DNA of 64,000 nucleotides from Streptomyces cyaneochromogenes (GTDB lineage: Bacteria; Actinomycetota; Actinomycetes; Streptomycetales; Streptomycetaceae). Under the pieces are notes generated by a model. The model was not told where the DNA came from. It saw nothing but the letters and a program-made list of their open reading frames with translations, and did no database searches. A program made the position numbers and the translations under genes. The stretch is taken from the NCBI RefSeq assembly GCF_003963535.1, contig NZ_CP034539.1:8556001-8620000 (forward strand), read 5' to 3'. Below, piece after piece: positions 8,852 to 15,293 of this stretch (positions within the stretch are counted from its first letter, which is position 1; the number at the start of each line of letters is the position of its first letter).

Positions 8852-11446
8852 TCAGTTGATGCCTCGTCCCCTGCGGTACGCCACCCAGCCGGTGGCGAGC
8901 AGTGCCGCCGCGATCGCGGCGACGGAGAGCACGGTGACGCCGGTGGAGGCGAGGCTGCCGCCCGCGGTGGAGGTGCCGGTGCCCCCGGATCCGGCCGTGG
9001 TGGACCCCGACCCCGTGCCGCCGGTGCTGCCGCCCGTGGTGCCCGTACCGGCGGAGTCGCCGTTCCCGCCCGTGCCGCCGGTGCCGTCGTCGGTGTCCAC
9101 CGGGTCCTGGCCGACGAAGCTGACCGGGACCTTCACGTCCTGGGAGCGGTCGCCGGAGAGGGTGTGGTCGCCCCGGGTGGCCAGGACGCACTTGGCCTTG
9201 AAGCAGTCGGTGTACTCGTCCTTGGCGTCGACGGTCAGCTCGACCTCGAAGGTACCGCCGTCGCCGTACGGGATCGCCAGGTCCTCCCCGTAGTCGGGCG
9301 GGTTGGAGGAGATCCACGCCGAGGAGTGCGATCCGCCGGTCATGTCGACGCCGCCGATGCACGGCGTGGGCAGTTCACCGGCGCCGTTGTCGACGCAGAG
9401 AGCGACGTAGATGCCCTTCTTCGAGTCGTAGCCGGAGCCGGTGATCTTCAGCGCCTGGTCCTCGGTGGCGAGGCTGTTGACCGGGGTGACGGTGAGTTTC
9501 TGGCCGTTGGGGCCGGTGACGGTCTTGGAGCCGGAGGGCTCGGTGTCCGCGCCGTCGTCGCCGCCCCCGTTGCCGCCGTCGCCGGAGGCCGCCTTCACGG
9601 TCAGCGTGATCGGTGAAGTCCGGGTCGTGCCCACGGAGTTGGTGAACTCGGCGCGGTACTCGTAGCCGTCCTGGCCCGCCTTCGCGGTGAAGGTGTACGC
9701 GTTCTTCGTCGCGCCCTCGACGGCCGACCAGGTCTGGCCGCCGTCCGGGCTGACCTGCCAGCGCACGGTCGGCTCCGGGGTGCCCTCGGCCGCCGCGACG
9801 AAGGTGACCTCGTCACCTGGGGCCGCGGTCTGGTCGGTGGGGGACTGGGTGACCTTGGGGGAGACCCGGACGTCGAGCTTGAGGACCTTGCTCTCCGCCT
9901 GCTTGGTGACGTACAGGGAGCCGGCGCCCGGTGCGACGGCTATGCCCGCGTAGCCGTTGACCGCGCGGCTGCCGGGCAGCGCGACGGGCTCGGCCGTCTG
10001 CTCGAAGGTCGTGCTGTCGAGGATCTGCAGGGAGCCGTTGTTGTCCGCGCCCTCGTCGGCGGTGCCGTAGTCCTCGCGGAGGACGAAGGCCCGCCCGGAG
10101 GTCTTGTCGAAGGCCGCCGCCTGAGGCCGGTCCTTGCCCGGCAGGGTGGCCACCGGCTTGGCGTCCTTGTCGAAGACGAGCACCGTGTCACCGCTGCTCA
10201 GCCAGACGTTGCCGGTGGCCGGGTCCGCCTCCACGAAGAAGACCGGGGCGTCGGCGGGGAGTTCGGCCGTGGCGGTGGCCTGGAAGGAGCCGGTGTCGAT
10301 CCGGCGCAGCACCTTCTTGCCTTCATTGGTGCCGACGGACCAGGCGGCGCCGCGTGCGGCGTCCACGGCGAGCAGGCTGCCGCCCTCGACGGTGGTGGTG
10401 CGCCTGACGGTGCCGGTGGCGGTCTCGATCTCGGAGAGGGCAGCGCCCTGGGCGACCAGGGTGGTGGAGGCCCGGGCGCCCGGTCCTGTGCCGGTGACGG
10501 TGGCGCCCGTGAGCCACACGCCGCCGGCGGCGCTGTCGCCGTCCTTGGCGGTGCCGATGCCGCGCAGCGGGTAGTGGAAGACGACCCCGTCGCCGGACAG
10601 GGGTGCGACGATCTGCCGGACCACCCGGTTGGCCATGGTGCCGCCGGCCCCCGGGGCCTGGGCGATGTGGCTGAGGAGCCTGCCGTCCTTCGGGTCGAGG
10701 GCGTACAGGCCCTGCTCGGCGATGTCCGCGGTGTCGACGATGTTGTCCGAACCGACGTACAGCTTCCCGGAGTCGGGGTGCAGCAACAGGTCCAGGGGGC
10801 GCCCGGCGGTGGTGAGCTCGGCCGACCGCACATAGCTGACGGTGCCTGGCGGGACGTCCACGCCGTCGCCGTCTCCGTCCCCCGGGTCCTGGCCCTCGAA
10901 GGTGATCGGGATCCGGACGTCCTGGGAGCGGTCGCCGGTGCCGTTGTGGTCGACGCGGGTGACGACCGAGCAGGCGACCTGGAGGCAGTCGAGCCCGCTG
11001 TCCTTCGCTTTGACCTTCAGCTCGACGTCGAAGGTGCCGCCGTCGCCCCACGGGATCGCGACCGTCCCCGCGCCCTCGTCCGGGGCGTCCTTGGGGATGA
11101 TCCACACCGAGGAGCCGCTGCTGCCGCTCTGGTCGGCGCCGCCGAGGCACGGGGTGGGGATGCGGTTGTCGCCGTTGTCCTTGCAGACGGCGACGTAGAT
11201 GCCCTTGGTGTCGTCGTAGCCCTCGCCGGTGACGCGGAGGGTCTCGCCGTCCGGGTCGAGGTTCGCGGAGGCGGAGACCGTGAGCTTCTGGCCGTCCTTG
11301 CCGAGGGCGGTCTTCGGTGTGTCGGAGGCCTGCGCGGTGGAGCCGAGCGTGACGGCCGCGGCCACGAGCGCGGCGGCGCCGAGGAGTGCCGCGGGGCGTC
11401 TGAGCCGGCGTCGGGCCTCGGACGGCGGTCTGGGTTCGTCGGTCAT
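8852..11446 (-). CDS. LAxTG-anchored surface protein with two neocarzinostatin-like domains, a propeller-like domain and an Ig-like domain
   Basis: The start is the ATG at 11446 (864 residues), with GAGG eight bases upstream; the in-frame GTG at 11458 has its site too close. Visible parts are a signal peptide (about 1-42), a first neocarzinostatin-like Ig domain (about 55-170; GEGYDDTKGIYVAVC, a CLQVAC pair, TRVDHNGTGDRSQDV), a repetitive region resembling a beta-propeller (about 185-505), an Ig-like domain (about 530-625), a second neocarzinostatin-like domain (about 645-770) and a Thr/Gly/Ser linker. The end is LASTG at 832-836, a hydrophobic helix and RRGRG, a class E sortase signal. The protein should be fixed to the cell wall. 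It lies 84 bp downstream of the 191-residue paralogue and probably shares its iron-box promoter. Confidence 0.85.
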   Translation of the reverse strand: MTDEPRPPSEARRRLRRPAALLGAAALVAAAVTLGSTAQASDTPKTALGKDGQKLTVSASANLDPDGETLRVTGEGYDDTKGIYVAVCKDNGDNRIPTPCLGGADQSGSSGSSVWIIPKDAPDEGAGTVAIPWGDGGTFDVELKVKAKDSGLDCLQVACSVVTRVDHNGTGDRSQDVRIPITFEGQDPGDGDGDGVDVPPGTVSYVRSAELTTAGRPLDLLLHPDSGKLYVGSDNIVDTADIAEQGLYALDPKDGRLLSHIAQAPGAGGTMANRVVRQIVAPLSGDGVVFHYPLRGIGTAKDGDSAAGGVWLTGATVTGTGPGARASTTLVAQGAALSEIETATGTVRRTTTVEGGSLLAVDAARGAAWSVGTNEGKKVLRRIDTGSFQATATAELPADAPVFFVEADPATGNVWLSSGDTVLVFDKDAKPVATLPGKDRPQAAAFDKTSGRAFVLREDYGTADEGADNNGSLQILDSTTFEQTAEPVALPGSRAVNGYAGIAVAPGAGSLYVTKQAESKVLKLDVRVSPKVTQSPTDQTAAPGDEVTFVAAAEGTPEPTVRWQVSPDGGQTWSAVEGATKNAYTFTAKAGQDGYEYRAEFTNSVGTTRTSPITLTVKAASGDGGNGGGDDGADTEPSGSKTVTGPNGQKLTVTPVNSLATEDQALKITGSGYDSKKGIYVALCVDNGAGELPTPCIGGVDMTGGSHSSAWISSNPPDYGEDLAIPYGDGGTFEVELTVDAKDEYTDCFKAKCVLATRGDHTLSGDRSQDVKVPVSFVGQDPVDTDDGTGGTGGNGDSAGTGTTGGSTGGTGSGSTTAGSGGTGTSTAGGSLASTGVTVLSVAAIAAALLATGWVAYRRGRGIN

Positions 11447-11530
11447 GGGGGTCCTCACTCCTCGGGGCGCCCGGCACCCCGGGGATACCGAGGGCCGGGC
11501 CCGTCGGTGTGGGCCCGGCCTGACGGGCGC

Positions 11531-12106
11531 TTACTGGAAGGCGATCGGGACGTGGACGTCGTACTTGCGGTCCGCGCTGTCGAAGTGGTCCGCCCGCGTC
11601 ACCACGGCGCACTCGACGGTCTGGCCGCAGACGCTGCCGTCTTCGAGGGTGGCCTTGACGTAGATCCGCACGCTGAAGGTGCCGCCCGTGCCGAACTTGG
11701 AGCTGTTGGCGAACAGGCCGCCGAAGGTGTTGTTGACCCAGTGCGAGGCACCGGTGGAGCCGTCCTCGTCCTGACCGCCCAGACACGGGGTCGGCTTGTT
11801 CGCGCCCTGCTCCCCGTCGACCACGCACAGGCCGACGTAGATGCCCTGGCCGGTGTTGTAGCCGGAGCCGGAGACGGTGATGACCTGGCCTGCCGCGGTG
11901 GCCGTGGCGGGGGAGGTCAGCGACAGGTTGTAGGTGGTGCCGCCGTCGGTGACCGTGCGGGTCGAGGAGGCGGCGGAGGCCGAGGTGGCCAGGCCCAGGG
12001 TCAGGGCGGCGGAGGCGGTCACGGCGAGAGCGGCGCGGGCGGCGAGGGGGGTCCCCCTGCTCGAGCGAATTCGAGAGTGGGGGAGGGCGGAGGGAACGGG
12101 TCTCAT
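11531..12106 (-). CDS. Secreted single-domain neocarzinostatin-like protein
   Basis: This 191-residue protein has an N-terminal signal sequence ending near TSASA (about residue 45) and one domain of the same family as its neighbours. The pattern is GSGYNTGQGIYVGLCVVDG, then PTPCLGG, ASHWVNN, GTFSVRIYVKA, a C-x-x-x-x-x-C pair (CGQTVEC) and TRADH...D...VHVPIAF. There is no LPxTG/LAxTG signal or membrane anchor, so it should be released or held by partners. The fold resembles the neocarzinostatin apoprotein, a ligand-binding Ig-like fold. The iron box 61 bp upstream points to expression under iron limitation and to a role in heme or iron capture, which is inferred. The signal-peptide region contains a dispersed Streptomyces repeat. 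Confidence 0.8.
   Translation of the reverse strand: MRPVPSALPHSRIRSSRGTPLAARAALAVTASAALTLGLATSASAASSTRTVTDGGTTYNLSLTSPATATAAGQVITVSGSGYNTGQGIYVGLCVVDGEQGANKPTPCLGGQDEDGSTGASHWVNNTFGGLFANSSKFGTGGTFSVRIYVKATLEDGSVCGQTVECAVVTRADHFDSADRKYDVHVPIAFQ
12046..12085. repeat. Dispersed palindromic repeat inside a coding N-terminus
   Basis: An imperfect inverted repeat (GGGGGTCCCCC, then CTCGA...TCGAG, then GTGGGGGA) of the type scattered through Streptomyces genomes lies within codons about 8-20 of the 191-residue secreted protein. There it encodes the residues ALPHSRIRSSRGTPLA ahead of the signal-peptide core. Confidence 0.55.
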
Positions 12107-12166
12107 GGTGAGCTGTTCACCTTTCTCGGTGTGGCGTCTCGATGTGGGCGAGACGCCAGCGGGGGG

Positions 12167-12185
12167 TTAGGTAAGGCAAACCTAA
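12167..12185. promoter_or_regulatory. Iron box (DmdR/DtxR-type operator)
   Basis: TTAGGTAAGGCAAACCTAA matches 17 of 19 positions of the consensus iron box TTAGGTTAGGCTAACCTAA. It lies 61 bp upstream of the secreted protein starting at 12106 and should repress that gene and probably the large surface-protein gene when iron is plentiful. Confidence 0.9.
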
Positions 12186-12262
12186 GTACGAACTTCGGGT
12201 GTTTGTCAACGGAGTGCAAAAGCCCAACGTCCTTATGCAGCAAGGGATTTGGGCATGCCGAA

Positions 12263-12284
12263 GAGCGGGCTGTGCCGCCCGCTC
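12263..12284 (-). terminator. Hairpin terminator after the HtaA gene
   Basis: Perfect eight-base arms GAGCGGGC and GCCCGCTC with a six-base loop lie 15 bases past the stop of the HtaA-domain gene. They separate it from the next iron-regulated unit. Confidence 0.6.
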
Positions 12285-12299
12285 CTCGTTGCGCATGTG

Positions 12300-13247
12300 C
12301 TACGCCCGCGCTCGCACGCCGAAGTCCGCGACCGCCGCGCGTTTCCCGGCCACCGTGGAGAGCTCGACGGTGTGCGCGCCCTCGGTGGCGGTGCCGTACA
12401 CCGGGAACGTGCGGGAGATCCGCCCCGCCTCGTCGGCCACCGCCTGGTACCGGGTGTCGTCGTCGATCGCGACCAGGACGACTTCGCCGGGTTCGAATCC
12501 CGTGCCGGTGACCTGCTGTTCGGCGCCGGGGGCGAGGGTGGGGTGAGTGACGGTTGCGGAAGGGGTCGTCGACGCCCGTTGGGGCGTGGCCGCCGCGGGT
12601 TTCTCCCCCGGGGCGGTGGGGGTCGGGCGCGGTGTCTCCTCCGGTGCGGCTTCGGCCGTTCCGTCGCCGGTCCCCACCGTCAGGTCCAGCACCCCGAACG
12701 CGTCCCCCGCCGCGAACTCCGCTCCGCTCCACTCGGACAGCAGCGCCGCCCCGTCCTGTGTGAGCGATGCCCGCAGGCCGGTCCAGGTCACGCCGCTCGT
12801 CCGTACGACGGGTGCGGCGCCGGACCGTACGTCGGCCAGGGCGAGTTCGCGGGATGTGCCGTCGACGGCCGTACGTGCGTAGAGGGCGCCCGCGTCGCCG
12901 TCGAGGCGCAGCCGCAGCCCACCGAGGGGCAGTGGCCGGGTGGCGGCGGAGGAGGCCAGCAGGGCCGAGCCGCCCAACTCGACGTCCGCGTCGCCGGTTT
13001 CGGCAGCCGCGCCGCCGCCGGTCGCCGGGAACCAGGCGCGGTCCGCGGAACCTCGTACGGCGGGTTCGGTCACGTCGAGCGCGACGCCCTGGTCGTCGAA
13101 CTCGGTGGGCGCGGTGTTCCAGCTCGCGTATCCGCCGGACACCTCGCGCGTGAACGCGTCCCCGTCCTGTGCGGTCGCGGCGCCCGGACACATCAGCGCG
13201 AGCAGCACGCCGCCCGTCACGGAGGCGGCGCCGGGTCTCTTCGCCAT
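12300..13247 (-). CDS. Secreted HtaA-domain heme-binding protein
   Basis: The protein has 315 residues from an ATG preceded by AAGGAG. A signal peptide ends near ATAQD (about residue 26). Residues about 30-190 fit the HtaA domain of corynebacterial heme-uptake proteins, with SGGYASWNTAP near the start, LRLRLDGDAGALYART in the middle and LTQDGAALLSEWSG...FGVLDLTV at the end. A Pro/Thr-rich linker follows (about 200-240), then a small beta domain (TLAPGAEQQVTGTGFEPGEVVLVAIDDDTRY). No sortase or membrane anchor is present. It lies 38 bp after the LAxTG protein at 13286, so the two form one unit behind the iron box at 14095. The likely role is binding heme outside the cell. Heme ligands were not assigned. 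Confidence 0.82.
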   Translation of the reverse strand: MAKRPGAASVTGGVLLALMCPGAATAQDGDAFTREVSGGYASWNTAPTEFDDQGVALDVTEPAVRGSADRAWFPATGGGAAAETGDADVELGGSALLASSAATRPLPLGGLRLRLDGDAGALYARTAVDGTSRELALADVRSGAAPVVRTSGVTWTGLRASLTQDGAALLSEWSGAEFAAGDAFGVLDLTVGTGDGTAEAAPEETPRPTPTAPGEKPAAATPQRASTTPSATVTHPTLAPGAEQQVTGTGFEPGEVVLVAIDDDTRYQAVADEAGRISRTFPVYGTATEGAHTVELSTVAGKRAAVADFGVRARA

Positions 13248-13285
13248 CTTCAGGTCTCCTTCCGGAGTGTGAGGTCGAGTGCGGG

Positions 13286-14071
13286 TCAGGCCGCGTTCGC
13301 CGCTCGCCGCCTGCGGGCCCACAACCAGGCTCCGGTGCCGGCCGCGACCAGTCCCGCCGCCGTCGCTCCGGCCGTCAGGGCGATGGAGCCGGTGCCGGCC
13401 AGTGGCCCGTCGGACGCCTTCTCGGTGCCGTCGCCCGAACTGCCCGTGCCGCCACCGCCGGTCGTGCTCGCGCCGGCCGTCGTGGCAGGCGTGGCCGTGG
13501 CGCCGTCGCCGCTCGACGTGCCCGCGCCGCTGCCGCCGAAGGTCACCGGGATCCGGACGGTCTGGCTCTGGTCGCCGCCCCGGGTGTGGTCGTTGCGGGT
13601 GATGACGGCGCATTTCACGCCGGACTCGGTGCAGTCGGTGTTGGCGTCCTTGGCGCGCACGGTGAGCCGCACGCTGAACGAGCCCTTGTGGCCGCTGCCC
13701 TTGTACGGCTTCGCCAACCCCTCGCCGTACGACGGCGGGTTGGAGGAGATCCACGCGGACGCCCCGGACTCGCCGGACATGTCCACTCCGCCCACGCAGG
13801 GCGTGGGGGTCTTTCCGGCGCCGTTGTCCACGCAGAAGGCGACGTAGATGCCCTTCTCGGTGTTGTAACCCGAGCCGGTCACGGTCACCGTCTCGCCGCC
13901 CGCGTCGAGTCCCGAGGACTTGGAGACGGTGAGCTTCTGACCCTCGGGGCCCGTCGCCGAGCCGCCCGCCGCAGAGGCGGGGCCGACGGCCGAAAGCAGC
14001 AGGGCTGCCGCGCCCGCGAACCCGAGTAGCGGTCCAACTTCCTTACGGTGCAGGCCACTTGCCCACGCCAT
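13286..14071 (-). CDS. LAxTG-anchored neocarzinostatin-like surface protein
   Basis: This 261-residue protein has a signal peptide (about 1-36, ending PASAA) and one neocarzinostatin-like domain (about 38-175). That domain shows GSGYNTEKGIYVAFCVDNG, TPTPCVGG, SAWISSNPP, RLTVRAKDANTDC...C and ITRNDHTRGGDQSQ. A Gly/Ser/Thr linker leads to LAGTG at 224-228, a hydrophobic helix and the basic tail WARRRR, a class E sortase signal. It is the first gene after the iron box and is followed by the HtaA gene. The order resembles Corynebacterium heme-capture systems in which surface proteins pass heme to an HmuT-like lipoprotein. The role of this domain is inferred from context. Confidence 0.85.
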   Translation of the reverse strand: MAWASGLHRKEVGPLLGFAGAAALLLSAVGPASAAGGSATGPEGQKLTVSKSSGLDAGGETVTVTGSGYNTEKGIYVAFCVDNGAGKTPTPCVGGVDMSGESGASAWISSNPPSYGEGLAKPYKGSGHKGSFSVRLTVRAKDANTDCTESGVKCAVITRNDHTRGGDQSQTVRIPVTFGGSGAGTSSGDGATATPATTAGASTTGGGGTGSSGDGTEKASDGPLAGTGSIALTAGATAAGLVAAGTGAWLWARRRRAANAA

Positions 14072-14094
14072 GGAACACCCCCACCAGAAGCAAC

Positions 14095-14113
14095 TAAGGG
14101 AAGCCTAACCTAA
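14095..14113. promoter_or_regulatory. Second iron box, in a divergent promoter
   Basis: TAAGGGAAGCCTAACCTAA matches 15 of 19 positions of the DmdR/DtxR consensus, with a perfect right half. It lies 24 bp from the LAxTG protein start (14071, minus) and 43 bp from the binding-lipoprotein start (14156, plus), so one site could control both directions. Confidence 0.8.
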
Positions 14114-14155
14114 AGTATTGCCCAGCTGTATGCCAGGAGAGACGAAAGGAAACCC

Positions 14156-15184
14156 ATGCGCGCATCCCGAAGACGCCTCGCAGTCCTTGGTCTGACGCTC
14201 GCGTTGCTCACGGGCGCCTGTGGTGGGGGCGGGAGCGCGCCGGACGATTCGGCCCCGGCCGCCGTCTCCGCGAGCGAACGCGCCGCCGCGGCCGAGAAGC
14301 AGCTCGCGAAGAACACCCTCGTGCCGCTCCAAGGGGAGCCGCCCACCCCGGAGTTGCCGGTCACCGTCGACTCCTCCGACGGGCGCGAGGTGACCGTCGA
14401 GGACGCCTCCCGCATCCTGCCGCTCAACGGGGGTGTCGCCGAGATCGTGTTCACGCTGGGCCTCGGCGACCACGTCGTCGGCCGGGACATCACCGCCACC
14501 TTCGCCGAGGCGGAGGAGCTCCCGCAGGTCACCAAGGCGCACGACGTGAGCGCGGAGAGCGTGCTCTCGCTGCGGCCGACGGTCGTCCTGGCCGACACCG
14601 ACACCGGGCCCAAGGAGGCCATCGACCAGATCCGCGACGCCGGCGTCCCCGTCGTCGTCCTCGACCCGGCCACCGAGCTCTCCGATGTCACCACCCGCAC
14701 CACGCGCATCGCCGAGGCGCTCGGCGTTCCCGAGGCGGGCAAGGCCCTCAACAAGCGCATGAACGACGAACTCGCCGCCGCCCGCGCCGCCGTACCCAAG
14801 GGCAGCAGGCCCAAGGTCGCCTTCCTGTACATGCGCGGCAGTGCGGCCGTCTATCTGATCGGCGGCAAGGGCTCGGGCGCCGACTCGCTCGTCGAGGCCG
14901 CGGGGGCGGTGGACGCGGGCAAGGAGGCCGGGCTGGACAAGCCGTTCACGCCGATCACCAGTGAGGCCCTGGTGCGGGCGCAGCCGGACGTGATCCTGAT
15001 GATGACCAAGGGGCTGGAGTCCGTGGGCGGCATCGACGGCCTCGTGCAGATTCCCGGGATCGGCCAGACGCCGGCGGGGATGAACCGCCGGGTCGTCGAC
15101 ATGGAGGACGGGGTGCTGCTGGGTTACGGGCCGCGGACGTCGTTGGTGATCGACATCCTGGTGGATCGCATCCATCAAACGTGA
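14156..15184 (+). CDS. Heme/hemin-type ABC transporter substrate-binding lipoprotein
   Basis: The protein has 342 residues. The lipobox LLTGAC puts the lipidated Cys at residue 22, so it is anchored to the outer face of the membrane. The rest is a class III periplasmic-binding fold of the HmuT/BtuF type: an N-lobe (about 85-190, GGVAEIVFTLGLGDHVVGRD), a linking helix with PEAGKALNKRMNDELAAAR, and a C-lobe with AFLYMRGSAAVYLIGGKGSGADSLVEAAGA, typical of hemin-binding HmuT proteins. The second iron box lies 43 bp upstream. In most actinobacteria hmuT is followed by permease and ATPase genes. Here a terminator and convergent metE follow at once, so it must use a transporter encoded elsewhere. 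Confidence 0.88.
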   Translation: MRASRRRLAVLGLTLALLTGACGGGGSAPDDSAPAAVSASERAAAAEKQLAKNTLVPLQGEPPTPELPVTVDSSDGREVTVEDASRILPLNGGVAEIVFTLGLGDHVVGRDITATFAEAEELPQVTKAHDVSAESVLSLRPTVVLADTDTGPKEAIDQIRDAGVPVVVLDPATELSDVTTRTTRIAEALGVPEAGKALNKRMNDELAAARAAVPKGSRPKVAFLYMRGSAAVYLIGGKGSGADSLVEAAGAVDAGKEAGLDKPFTPITSEALVRAQPDVILMMTKGLESVGGIDGLVQIPGIGQTPAGMNRRVVDMEDGVLLGYGPRTSLVIDILVDRIHQT

Positions 15185-15247
15185 GGAAAGTTCACATTTT
15201 TAGTAAATGGCGACCCTGGCACTCCCCGGGCCACGACCTGAACCGGC

Positions 15248-15278
15248 AGGGGGCGGCCCGTACTTCGGCCCGCCCCCT
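15248..15278. terminator. Bidirectional terminator
   Basis: Thirteen-base arms (AGGGGGCGGCCCG and CGGCCCGCCCCCT, 12 of 13 paired) with a five-base loop lie between the convergent binding-protein and metE stops. Confidence 0.75.
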
Positions 15279-15293
15279 CCCGCCGGCCGTCGG

